In this document: positions 1 through 11,215 of the stretch, one piece after another
How the letters are laid out: every line of letters starts with the position of its first letter
Position numbering within the stretch: position 1 is the first letter of the stretch
Assembly: GCA_014529385.2 (NCBI GenBank)
Contig: CM043949.1
Span: 109,179,977 to 109,243,976 of the forward strand
Length of the DNA: 64,000 bases
Reading direction: 5' to 3'
DNA from: Adiantum capillus-veneris
Lineage: Eukaryota > Streptophyta > Polypodiopsida > Polypodiales > Pteridaceae
Notes under the pieces: generated by a model
The model's input: the letters and a program-made list of their open reading frames with translations, nothing else
The model's database searches: none
What the model was told of the DNA's origin: nothing
Program-made: the position numbers and the translations under genes

Positions 1-1189
1 CATGTGGAATATGTCTCAAGTAAGGATGTCTGAAAAAAGAACATCCTATAAGTACAAAATGTACTTGTGTGTGGAGGTAACTGCAAACACTCTACGACGG
101 GAGTGAGAGGGACCCTCATTAGCCTTGCTCCTCACTGGCTAAAGCGGACTCCTTGAGTCTCTAGACCATGTTGTATCCCATGTGACAACATGTGCCAAAT
201 AAACCCTACAAGTGGGTCTATTACTACATAATGCAGAAACTTATTTTGGACACTATATCCCAAATGTCTTTGGCTCTTACATGACCTTGTCATTTGTATG
301 AAGAGCAAAAATGGATATGCATCGTATGTAGAAAAACCAAACCAAAAGAAACCAAAATAGATGCGTACCTGTAGCGGAGTGAAAAGCACCTACCCAAATT
401 TCCCGCCGACAAAGGCCTAGGAACACTAATTGAAAACTAGTGAAAGTCAAGTAGTAGTACACATGGAACCCTGGGTGTTGCCTTTGCAAATCAGATCCCT
501 TGGTTAAAATCAGAATTTTCAAACCCCTTGGTTAAATGTTGCACGAAAACTGCTCAACTAGCAGCCGATAGCATCTTAAGTCAACTCTGGAAGCTGAAAT
601 TATTAACGAGCCCTTGGCAGCTTATGGATTTCTTTCCTTGAAAATGCAAGTGTGAAGATGCCAAGAATTGATCATCAACCCTTGCTAAGTGATTTAGTAA
701 TCACAAGCCGGGTCTTACCTCAAAATTGTATGCATATAGGCACTCGTAGTGCGAAGAGGAGGAGTTGGAGTGGTATGCACAACTAGATCGTTTTCACACC
801 CAAAAACCCATAATCTTGGGTATTTTTGAACAGTTGTGTAGTCAAAACTGTTGGCTTCATCTATACACCTTAGTAGAGATAAGCCCTTACGAGTTTAAGA
901 CGTTCAAAAACTCAACTTGACTTTCACACTTAAAGTGTGGAGTGCTAAAAGAAAAATGCCCAAAAAAGCACTAATAGCAAGACTCTTGCTTGTCCATTAT
1001 AATCAATGGGTACTCAACTGGATAGAAGTGGTTGATTGTGAAATCAATCATTGATGGACTACAAAGAGATGGCTCTTAGCCATGCTAAAATAGGTGGTAA
1101 GAGATGGCTCCTAGCCCGTCCAGTTACAATATTGACATAGAAGATATCAATAAAATCATGCCTAGTTTCACCTTTCCCGCATAGAAGTT

Positions 1190-1193
<4 letters not shown>
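1..1193. other. Gene-poor spacer
   Basis: No open frame here resembles a known family, and the frames above 60 codons overlap one another on the same strand with low-complexity translations. I see no LTR, terminal repeat or RNA gene. Confidence 0.5.

Positions 1194-1253
<60 letters not shown>
1194..1253. repeat. (GA)n microsatellite
   Basis: About 30 uninterrupted GA dinucleotides. The serine/leucine-rich minus-strand frames crossing it are artefacts of the repeat. Confidence 0.97.
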
Positions 1254-1255
<2 letters not shown>

Positions 1256-3711
1256 GGGCTGAGGAAAACCCAGTATTCAAATGTATTGTATGCCCCGTGC
1301 AGACCATGTCTATGTCGTAGCTTATCCTGTAAGTGTACAACTGCGTACGTGTACCACATAAGTCACAGCTTGACCCACTGACCTTGTATGTGAGCATGAC
1401 GTACCAAGGAAACTGTAAACACGACACCTTGCCTGTGAATAACATAAAAAATGTTTAAAGATATCAGTTACTTAACTTGTCCTTGACAAAGTATTTAGTG
1501 TTATAGCGGAAGCGTACATAGTAATGAGATGGAAGTATGTCAAACTCATTGGCATGCCATGCACGCAGAGGCAGAAGCCTTGGCGACATTGAAGGTCTGA
1601 CAGATTGAGCTGAGACTAGAAATGCCTTGCACAATCAAGCATGGATATATCACAATTTGCCGTAGTCTTGATGTAAATTGTGACTCGTGAGCTTATATCC
1701 GCACGTTGCCGAATACCCATAACTGTGTCCAATGTCGTTGAGTAAAGTCACCGGCATAATTGTGACACTTGGTAAAAGCCTTGCATCTCATAAATGTTGT
1801 GAAAGCACTTTGCTGGGTGCAAAATAAAAACTCACTTAAACCTGGTCATAGCCATATGTGCTGCTTGAGTGATGTAGCTATTAGCATATTCCCAACTTTG
1901 GAAACCGCTATGCCGAATGTCAAAAGAGAAGCCGTGCGTCACATAAGGCATGGAGCTGTGCTCCTCTGTTAGAGGATCATAATCTAGGTTGATTGCATCG
2001 ATGATAGACAACGTGCCTAGGAGTTCTCTCCTAGTATTGCTTGCCAACATTGTGAAATAATAATTAGTGAGCGGCCTTGCCGAGTACCGTAACCGCACAA
2101 ATCACAGGCCATTCCTGACGTGGTTTTACATACCTAATGTAACTTGGGCATACGGGGCCTGCTCCAATCTAATGGTTGATGCATTGCCGATATACCCATA
2201 TAAGACCATGTGTTCATGCTCAAAGTCAAGACAAAATTTTAAGAAACTTGATCGCGTCGATCCACCACCTTGTGGATTAGGACGCCATATTGAAAGCATA
2301 TAATTTTGACAATTCATATCTAGTGCAAGAAGATAAACAAAGCATACCAAGATTTCAACCGTTCAAAGTGCCAACCTCGTATGGAGCAATTTGTCGCCGC
2401 ATTGGCTTGGATCCTCCCGTGCACTTTGAGCCTCCGCCAAAGGAAATAAGGAGTTGATCGACATCACGTGAGAGATTACGAACCCTTGTTCCATAAGCAA
2501 CCACTCCGATTAACTTTGAAAAACAATCAATTTTTTTGTGTTGGTGGCATGTGTTACATGCCAGTATATGTAGTCTTGCCGGAACCCGTTTTCCACTCCA
2601 ATTGCTTTGATGGAAATTTTGGTATCCCAATTTGCATAAGAAAATCCAAATTTGAACTTATAGCCAACTTTGCTGCAGGTTCTGTTCGTCATGAGAGTCG
2701 TACTGACAACTTTTAAGTTCAATGGGCCCGGTCAATAAATCTTTACCTCGTCCCTTTACCGGCCTTGCTTCTCAACACATGCATGGCTTGGTTTTCTTTC
2801 CTCACTGCCTTGACGATGAAGGTTTCTTGTATGAATCTTGCATGCCCTTCAATATTTGAATTTTTGAAATGGTGCATGCCGAAACTAGGAGTGTCAAAGC
2901 CATGAAATGTTGAGAGATTTGCATTATTCCGAGTGCTTGCCCTTGCTGTGTATGATGCTCGATCGATTCTGGCTACGGTTTCAACAACATGCCTTGCATG
3001 CCCTCCTTGCCGATGCCTTGCATATTGAGCACTCTTGTGGGTAAGGCCCCTAGGGTGGCCTTAGGACACCCTTAGGGCACCCATCCACCCCAAAAAAAGA
3101 ACGCCTGAGCAAGGCGATGGCGACGGCCACTACGTAGGAAAGAAGTCGAGCGAGAATGCGTTGTAGAACCCGTCCAAGGGCGGAGGTAGTGTCAAAAAAA
3201 GGTGAGAAGGGCAGGGCGAACCCGTAGAGCCGCTCTGTGAGAGATTTGGAGGTGGACGACCTCACCTCGCTTCCCCCTCCTTGGGGTGCTTGCACACGGC
3301 TCTCAACCCTCAGCCTTCGACCTCGTCTGCTAAGCGGCCATGCCCGTGCAGTCTTCCTACTGCTGCTCCTTCTCCCCCATGCGAGGCATGCAAAAGCCCC
3401 AATCTTGAGGACCATGCCCTCCAAGAGGGATAGAGAGAAAGCAAAAGAGTAAGAGATGCAACAAGCCAGGCAAGGCCCCCTTCCTCCATAGCTCTCCCCC
3501 CTTGAGCTCTGGCACCAGTGAAAGGCCTAGGAGACTGTGATGCCGGATCCACCACCCTACCACCCTATGTATAGACCGTCTCCTAGCCCTAGCCATAATA
3601 AGGATCCCCAATCCACACTAGTCCAGTCCGAGCCTCTAGCTCAGGTCCCTGACCCCCTAGATCGAGCCTTGCTCCTTAGGATCCTTGTCCTGACAGCAAG
3701 GCAATTTTAAT
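1254..3711. other. Gene-poor spacer
   Basis: Only short, mutually overlapping frames (60-124 codons) on both strands, with no recognisable domain. The stretch around 3050-3450 is more GC-rich and keeps overlapping frames on both strands, which fits base composition better than coding. No transposon ends were recognised. Confidence 0.45.
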
Positions 3712-4601
3712 GCTTGTGAATTGCTCGCGGACATATAGACAACACAATGGCTAGCCTTTTGGCAATAGGAAAAACCATAGAGCTTGCACACAATGCATAT
3801 GCATTGTGGGAAAACTATATGGCTTGTCGTATTCCAAACAGTTTACCATTGTGTTGTTTTTAGGGCTGCTTAGCTATTTTAGGGCTTGAAAACCGCTTGC
3901 GGACATAAAAACAACACAATGGCAAGTTGTTAGCAATATGGCAAGACATAGAGCTTGCCCTCAATGCATATGCCTTGTAGGAAAGCTTTATGGCTTGCCG
4001 TATTGCCAAAGGGATCGACATTGTGTTGTTTTAAGGGACACGAGGCAATTTTAGCGCTTGAAAATCGCTCGCAAACATATAGACAACACAATGAAGATCC
4101 ATTTGGCAATACGGCAAGCCATAAAGCTAGCCCACAATGCATATGCATTGTAAGGAAGAAATATGGCTTGCCGTGTTGCCAAAAGGCATGCCATTGTGTT
4201 GTTTTTAGGGCCGCTAAGCTATTCTAGGATTTGAAAATCCGCTTGTAGACATATAGAAAACACAATGGCGAGCCATTTGGCAATATGTCAAGCCAAAGAG
4301 CTTGCCCACAATGCATATGCATTGTGGGAAACCTCTATGGCTTGCCGTATTGCAAACGGCTTGCCATGGCGTTATTTTCAAGGACGCTTAGCTATTTTCA
4401 GACTCGAAAACTGTTCGCGGACATATAAATAACACAATGGCAAGATGTTGGCAATACGGAAAGCCATAGAGCTTGCCCACAATGCATATGCATTGTGGGT
4501 AAGCTTTATGGATTGTCGTGTTGACGAACGGATCGCCATTGTGTTGTTTTTAATATGCGCTGTAGGTAAGCTCTATGGCTTGCCGTATTGCCGAATGTAG
4601 C
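3712..4601. repeat. Satellite array, about 172-bp palindromic monomers
   Basis: Five monomers and a half copy lie head to tail. Their centres, the self-complementary ATGCATATGCAT or a close variant, fall near 3793, 3964, 4137, 4311 and 4482, a period of 171-174 bp. Each monomer is itself a long inverted repeat. A left arm with AACACAATGGC, GGCAATACGGCAAGCC and GAGCTTGCCCACAATGC is mirrored by a right arm with GCATTGTGGG, CTATGGCTTGCCGTATTGCC and GCCATTGTGTT. The spacer between palindromes contains a GAAAA..CGCTTGCGGACATATA motif. Monomers differ by scattered substitutions. The period is close to a nucleosome repeat and typical of plant satellites. No protein is encoded. Confidence 0.88.
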
Positions 4602-4738
4602 TTAACCTAACCTAACCTAACATAGCTTAACCTAACCTAACCTAACCTAACGTAGCTTAACCTAACCTAAACTAACATATAAGATAACCTAACCTAACCT
4701 AACTTAACTTAACTTATAACCTAAACTTAACCTAAAAC
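4602..4738. repeat. CCTAA pentamer tract
   Basis: Repeated AACCTAACCTAACCTAAC blocks, punctuated by GTAGCTT and AACTTAACTT, directly follow the half monomer of the satellite. The unit is CCTAA, not the canonical plant telomere unit CCCTAAA, so this is a telomere-like or simple interstitial repeat. Confidence 0.85.
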
Positions 4739-6563
4739 ATAAACCCCCTCAATTGCATAATTTCAAAAACGACATAATTCAAAACGAAATTTCTTCAAAA
4801 CAATATTTTTTCATAAACCAAAAAACAAAAATCATAATTCAAAATGAAATTTCACATCACAAACCATAATTTCTTTTAAAGGATTGAAAGTTTAAAGCAT
4901 GAATTATTTTTTTATTAATATATAAATTAATTTAAATAAATTTAATATGCATTTAGAGGTTTGAGAACTCACATTCATCCTATTTGAGCAATAAAAGAAG
5001 TTGTAATGTCCTAGAACATGCCAAAACGCACACACAAACACAAAGTTAAACCCTAAACCCTAAATCTACAAGTAAACATAAAAACAATCTCACCTTAGTG
5101 TTATGGGCTAACCCACAAGCAAGATTAGCACTTTCGACAGCTTGTTTCGCACCAGATCTGTAAGAGGTGAGGAAGAAGAGATCTTGAGAAAAGGCGCAAG
5201 AAGAAGAGAAATACGCAGAGAAAGCCCGCGGTTTCATTTTTTGCAGGTATCGTCGATACATAAATCTGTATAGGTGTCAAAAAACGCGCCGGAAAGAGCG
5301 TCGAAAAGTGTCCGCGCGCTGACGTCAGAATAGGCGCCAGAACAGGCGTCAAAAATTTGAAAATCAATTTTTTAAAAAATTTAGCTCCCTCCATACATAC
5401 CCACACATATATCGACGCCGTGAGTGACGCCGGTAATGTGGCGTTGGAATTTAAGTGACCTATTGTAGTGTTTGTTTCTTTTAGAGGATCCTCTAGCACA
5501 AAAATGTATAGTTGGTGCATATAAATATGCCTAGATGCTATAGATGTCTCAAGTATATAAGATCATATACTATAGTGCTTTTAGATTTTTGCATCTCTAG
5601 GTAGTCATATAGATGAGGCATTTTCTAGGGTTTATAGAAATGTTCTCTAGGTCCTCACATACATTTTCTATGAGCATTTTCTTGACTCACCTATAAGAGG
5701 GTAACTCCAAGAGGTTGAGCAATAATTTTTTGTATGGAAACTAGTGATAGCAAATGGAGTGCACACCCATTGAAAGAAGTCTCCATGCTTCTAGAGTATT
5801 AGCTTCAAAGTTCATTGCTCCATATATCACAACATAGGAGCTTTAATACCAAATGTATTTGATAAGTCACCCTGCTTTTCACAAATATATATTTTTGATA
5901 CCAAGGATTACCTTTGCAATACATTGCACCATGACTAATATTTTAGAGGTACTGAAAAATATGGTACATTGTTATAACCTTATGTGCAAATGTTTAGTTT
6001 TTCTTGCATGACAATGCAATACTCAAACACACCAGCAAGAACAATGACTATTAATGAAATTCAATCTATGTGATAGCAATATCTTGCTCCCTTTGGATCT
6101 CAAGTTGCACCCAAAATACATGGACATAAAGATGAAAGGCATGTTGGGGACATCAAGATATTGCAAAACACTTTCAAAATAGAGGCTAATTTAAGAATTT
6201 CTAACAATCCATAGCTAGTTGCTCAATATAAAGAAGAGTTAGATACATTTATTTATGGTTACTTGATATAGATTTCTTAGCTAATATTAGGCTCTCGTTG
6301 AAACAAGAACTTGGGTGGATTCATCACTATAAGATTCATTTGATTTGGGTTCAAATTATAGATTTGAGAGAAGCGTGTAGACACTTAAATGTATATCCTG
6401 ATCTAGTTGAAATATAAGCACCACCAATAGTGAACTATATAGGTACATTCTATAGACTTTTTGGCAATGAATTAGTGTAACCTTTGAAATGTCCATGTTG
6501 TAAAACAAAATTCTTAGTTCATCTGAAAATTCTCCCTTCATCTATGTACTTATTGGTGGTCCT

Positions 6564-6569
<6 letters not shown>
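4739..6569. other. AT-rich spacer
   Basis: No supported gene. Two CCCTAAA units (telo-box-like, about 5048-5064) occur. A GC-richer block at 5240-5470 carries repeated GGCGTC/GGCGCC motifs and ends in GTAGTG; this is discussed as a possible transposon end. The frames at 5046-5520 (minus) show no family signature. Confidence 0.45.

Positions 6570-6656
<87 letters not shown>
6570..6656. repeat. Compound (CT)n(CA)n microsatellite
   Basis: About 19 CT units run directly into about 24 CA units. Frames crossing it on either strand are repeat artefacts. Confidence 0.97.
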
Positions 6657-6658
<2 letters not shown>

Positions 6659-7106
6659 ATGCATGTGCACACTTCCCTCATCTGTATACTTATTTGTGGT
6701 CTTCTCTCTCTCTCCCTCTCTCTCTCTCTCTCGCATACACACATCATTTTGTTCAACTATTGTGAGTAAAATGGTAAAGTATTTTGCAAAAAAACTTCAT
6801 GAACATTGAAACGTTGAGTACTCTTCTTGGGTCCTCCATGTGGCTATGTGTGTGCGAGTGTGTTGGGGGAGAGGTGTCTATACATGTGTAAATTTTTATT
6901 TGGCCTAATGAAAAATACACTAAAGGTTGTTGGAATGCTATAAGGAATTGAAGTTGATTGCATGTGATAGAGAAAGCGAGGATTTCAAGGTGCCTTTTGA
7001 ATTCTAGCAAATCTCTCAACTAAACTTGCCCGTTTTGAACTAAAGTTTGTAACTTTGCATGTTCAAGACTCAACCATTCTCTCATGTGTGGAGGGTAAAA
7101 CAAAAC

Positions 7107-7145
<39 letters not shown>

Positions 7146-8023
7146 TTTATCGAGTGAGGGAGAATTGGTTGCTCTAGTCAACAATACCATAGACAACACA
7201 AATGAGCTTGCATGTGTAACAAGACCAAGCACCTACACATCACAAGTATGGGCGGGATTTCCACGTCCTTATCATAGGGTCTTTTGAAGTTGACCTCGAA
7301 AGCCTCCACTCTTTCCATCAACCGTTTTTTCAAGCCAAAAGCAAAACGTACTTGAAAAGGGATTTTTGCAAACATTGCTAGTAATTTTCATATGGTAACC
7401 ATGCAATATTGCAAAATTAAAGCATGCTATGGCATAACTACCTCCCCTCTTTCATGTTCGCCCATAGCCTCTGTGTGTGTGTGTAGGTAGGTAGGTAGAG
7501 GGAGAGAGAGAGAGAGAGAGAGAGACTAGAGAGAGAGAGAGAGAGGCATTTGTTTCATCATAGCACCCAAGGAAGCCTGAATCAAGCTATAAGATAGATA
7601 AATTTGTAATATAAAAGAAGAAGTTATCCCTCCCCCCACACACACACAGAGGGATTTTTAATGACTAACTCTAAGAAAGATAACTAGCAGACATTCACAT
7701 GCAAAAAAGCTCCCACCATGAACAATATTTGCACTCAAATTTCTTTCTATAGATGTTGGTGGGCATCTTCTTTGAGGTTTCAAAGTAATTAACAGCCCTC
7801 AAGGTTATTTGTTGTAGAATAATAAACTCAAACATAATCACAAATTACTCATAGCTATAATCACTCATACCTCCTTAGTAAGGAGAGTCCATGAGTTGTA
7901 TTATTCATTGTGAAAGAACGGCACTATGATATTTATCAGCTACTGGGCAAGGAAATCGGGAAAGGATGGTTGATTGACTGATCAAAATTTGGCGCAATTG
8001 AAAACTTGTGATCTGATGGAGAA
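6657..8023. other. Spacer with short CT/GA microsatellites
   Basis: CT runs lie near 6703-6732 and 7109-7141, and an interrupted GA run near 7499-7545. Nothing resembling a gene or transposon was recognised. The stretch just before 8024 is the 3' flank of the dirigent gene. Confidence 0.5.
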
Positions 8024-8617
8024 TCAATAGTAGAGGTCGAGGTCGAAGGAAAGGGTCCATGTGGCGGGGGCCGTATGGTCGATGGTGACGAGGCGGTTAG
8101 TGGCCAAACCTCGGGCGCCCAAGAAATCACCTGTTCCACCCACCACCGTGAGGTAGCGCACGGGGTCGACCTCGCGAATTTGGCCCAAGATGGAGATGGT
8201 GCCCTTGTAGTCACCCTCGGTGATGTTGGCCGTGAAGATGTGGAAGAGCGTGTAGCCCACTTTGTTGTTCAGCTGCCACAGGCCCTGAGCCACGCCGATC
8301 TGCTGCGAGGTGTTGGCGGGGCCCTCTGTCAAGGGGTCCTCGAAGGTGGAGGTGGTGCCGAAGGAGTACGGATTGGGCCACGTCACGTTGGGTGACAGCC
8401 CGTACACAGAGTTAAAGTAGTCCTTGTTGTCCACAACGGGGTTGTAGACGGTGTTGTGCAGGTAGAAGGTGAAGGCGCTAGGACCGCACAAAGTGCGATC
8501 GGCGGCCTTCTGCTTGCAGGCACGATAAGCTGCAGGAGCGGGAGCTGCAGCTGCGTAATAAGCTGGCAATAGCATCACCATGATGCAAATGACAGAAGCT
8601 AGCGCAGAGGTGGTCAT
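8024..8617 (-). CDS. Dirigent family protein, secreted
   Basis: The single exon encodes 197 residues. The start chosen is the first ATG (8615-8617); the longer open frame to 8662 opens with TTG. Residues 1-25 form a signal peptide with a hydrophobic core (VICIMVMLLPAYYAAAA). The mature part has the dirigent beta-barrel signatures: TFYLHNTVYNP near residue 50, FGTTSTFEDPLTEGP, the SQQIGVAQGLW block near 100, GDYKGTISILGQ, and the late VVGGTGDFLGARGLA motif followed by a short hydrophobic C-terminus. Three N-glycosylation sequons (NVT, NTS, NIT) fit an apoplastic protein. Dirigent proteins steer stereoselective coupling of phenoxy radicals to lignans or act in lignin deposition. The exact substrate cannot be read from the sequence. 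The length is normal and no break is seen. It is the only gene here that looks functional for the host. Confidence 0.93.
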   Translation of the reverse strand: MTTSALASVICIMVMLLPAYYAAAAPAPAAYRACKQKAADRTLCGPSAFTFYLHNTVYNPVVDNKDYFNSVYGLSPNVTWPNPYSFGTTSTFEDPLTEGPANTSQQIGVAQGLWQLNNKVGYTLFHIFTANITEGDYKGTISILGQIREVDPVRYLTVVGGTGDFLGARGLATNRLVTIDHTAPATWTLSFDLDLYY

Positions 8618-8765
8618 TATTTGTACTATAACTACGGGCTCGTACAAGTTTGTTGACAGCAACGTGCCGCAGTAAAGCAGGCAATTGGATATTAATTTGC
8701 TGCACGAGCTATAGCTAAGGTAGGTTTCGGAGGATGAATTATGTATGAGCCTGCTCTTGCATGTC

Positions 8766-8773
8766 TTTATATA
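8766..8773 (-). promoter_or_regulatory. TATA box of the dirigent gene
   Basis: The minus strand reads TATATAAA about 150 bp upstream of the chosen ATG. That would give a 5' untranslated region of roughly 120 nt. It is the only strong TATA element in the immediate upstream region. Confidence 0.6.
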
Positions 8774-8779
8774 AGCGTG

Positions 8780-9790
8780 GAGTGACGTTGATCCAGTCTG
8801 CGCAAGTCGGGTCCAGTAGACTGACTTTTATCGCTGCCGGCGCTGCAGTGTCCCTCTTCGCCGTGGCAGTTTGGTAAACAAAATTTAACTGTTTTTTTAA
8901 GAACCGGATACAAGGGTGGACACTCGTCGTTGTTGACCAATGAGAAAACGACGTTGCACATGGACAATGGAAAGGCAGAAAGAAAAAGTACGCGCTGATT
9001 CCATGTGATATGGACCTCTGTTGTAAAGCCTAAAATTCAACACGCTGATTAAGTTCCATCAGAAATTGCGAGTTGGAGAAAAATCAATTTTGCAAACATA
9101 CGAAATTCCCTTCACGAATGATTCAAAGAGGAAATTTTCAAAATGCCCAGAATTTTTTGTAATTTAACTCTACTTTCTTCAAATTTTTCAAACGGAATTT
9201 TTCCTTCTCCCCGTGCCTTCATCCGGTTGTTTTAATTTCTCAAACGGCTCAAGGCTAAGCTGAGGCACACTTTTCCCGAACACTGGGTCACTTCCAAGTT
9301 GCAAGAGAAAAGCATATTTTTGGCTTCTTAAAACAAGCCATGCATCATGAGAGGTCGTTCAAGTGGGGCTTACAAGAATTGAAAACTTAAAGAGTTGGTT
9401 TCATTTTTTTAAAATCTAGTCTTGACTTTAAGAGCTATATCTATCAAGGCTCCATTTTTTTTTTGGAGTTTTCCTTGGTTTTACCTTTGAAAAAGGCAAA
9501 CATATACATAACTAGTCTTGCTTGGTGGGCCTTGCCATATAACATCTATAGAATGTAACAGGACATAGACAAATTGACTTTTAGCAGCTAGCTCTGAAGG
9601 AAACAAGAGCAAGACTAATTTGGGAAGGACGGCATTGCGTGAAAGGGATCTACAGTTGAAAAATGTCGAGACAAAGTTAAGTGAATCAATTATTAGATAT
9701 TATAGGGGTGGATACAGTTGAGATTATATCCAAGCGAGGTTGTACTACTATGTCTATAGATTAATGTTGGTGTGTTTTGCCTTTCTTCTT
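8780..9790. other. Upstream flank, no gene seen
   Basis: AT-rich sequence upstream of the dirigent gene with no supported coding frame, LTR or RNA gene. It probably contains the rest of the dirigent promoter. Confidence 0.45.
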
Positions 9791-10680
9791 TTATAGTTGT
9801 TTGTGTTTTACCTTTCTTCTTTTGTAGTTATTCCCATGACAATGAATGAGGACAATAATTGTAACTTCACTTCCTGTCTTCTGTGTTATGGCACCGACAA
9901 TGGATGTTGCACTGTTTGCCGTACTGATTGTCAAGTCGATATTTTTAGTGATCATGCAGTGCACGCAAATTGCGATCGAATCCATCTCATTGAACTTAGG
10001 GTCTAGGAGCCACTACTGTAGGACATTTATGTTATCCACGTTCATCTTCATTTCAAATTTTGTAATGTCAGTTTGATTGTACAATTTATTCAAGGCAAGG
10101 TTGTTATCGTGTTGGACATCCAACATGTGAGTACAGATTATTGCAGTAGAGTTGTTGATGTAGTCATGCACATGTGCTTCATCTAAAATACATGCACCCA
10201 AGGTACAATTGATCTCATCTACGACTGGTTTTCTTTCACAAAAAATGGTGAAGAACTGAAGCAATTCAGGGTCCGTTGCATGTCTTATAGAGCATGATAT
10301 CTTGTACAAAGTTGCATGTAGCCAGTGGACCGAGCTTGTGATATGGCATCTGTTACAAAGCTCCCATGCGTGACTACAAACTGGGGGTAGTTGGACAATA
10401 TTACCGAGCAAGTGAACACATTTGTTGTTGAAGGGATCTACCAATTTACTGCTTGTTACATTGGCATTTTGTCTTATGATAAGGTCAAAAAGTCGTTTAA
10501 GTTCATGGAGAGCTCGTCTATAATTATAATATCTGCCTCTTTTATGTCCAAATATCATTCATCGGTCTCATGAATAGAGAGAGGATACTGTTGATTCGTG
10601 GTTAGTATCTTGAACTGGTTATGGACTATAGATACAATGCTGCTAAGCCTTGTTGTTGCCGCTCCGATGACAAAGTGCCC
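9791..10680 (-). pseudogene. PIF1-like / Helitron-type helicase remnant
   Basis: Reading the minus strand from 10680 gives FVIGAATTRLSS..VH, the counterpart of the TG.AA....G.TvHs segment. After one in-frame TGA comes a Walker B motif IIIIDELSM (about 10504-10530). A frameshift then leads into LVDPFNNKCVHLLGNIVQLPPV, motif III in which the usual GD..QLPPV aspartate is Asn. DPELLQFF and LDEAHVHDYINN match the linker of these helicases. Near the end, VHCMITKNIDLT..ANSATSIVGAI corresponds to the vMLtrNid...G.vNGa.GiV block. The Walker A region and the final SQG motif were not found. It is broken by at least one stop and two frame changes. It could derive from a Helitron or from the PIF1 helicase expansions of plants; no Rep domain or Helitron end is visible. 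Confidence 0.68.
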
Positions 10681-11215
10681 AACAATAATACAGAAGTGAG
10701 GGCAACATGAGTGTCTATTTCACTTAATTATCTGTCGACCTCCTTTATCACTATATATGTGAGGTATGCCGCCACGCAATAGAGACATACTTCTAGATTG
10801 TAAGAGAAGATGTCGCATTGCATGCTCCAATCTTTATACAATGCAATGATTCAAACCATGACCTAGCATATGGACAGTAAGCTAGTTTCAAGTTGGCTGC
10901 AATTTTCTCTTTAGCTTATTGACGCTTGGACTGTGTAATCTTCTAGGTCTTGAGAACTCCATGCGGAAAATAGGACATATATAGTATGGCATCAATTATT
11001 TAGACACCTAGTATGTATCAGTTATATATTTAGAGCTAAAGTAAAGATGCACAAGGTGAATTCACTACTGTGTGATACACCACATCCATTCACTACTTGT
11101 GTATTCACTATTGTAATACATCACATACATTTGGCAAGCAACAATATGCAAAAAGTTGCATGTGTAACTCACGTGCAAATGTTGATCGGCATTGAGTGTA
11201 TAGTTCTGAAAACGA
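10681..11215. other. Spacer before element C
   Basis: No supported gene. It may contain more decayed helicase sequence. The five bases before element C are AACGA (11211-11215), the expected left target duplication, but the right end of C is lost so this cannot be confirmed. Confidence 0.4.

Noticed and set aside
2067-2722. Overlapping frames on both strands near 2.1-2.7 kb as a host gene
   Set aside because: No recognisable protein family, no intron signals I could support, and frames on both strands are equally open.
4602-4738. True telomere
   Set aside because: The unit is CCTAA, the tract is short and degenerate, and sequence continues on both sides.
5125-5520. 131-codon minus-strand frame with hydrophobic stretches
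   Set aside because: No family signature, phenylalanine-rich low-complexity translation, and overlapping frames with similar length.
8075-8395. 106-codon plus-strand frame inside the dirigent gene
   Set aside because: Antisense shadow of the GC-rich dirigent coding region; no domain.
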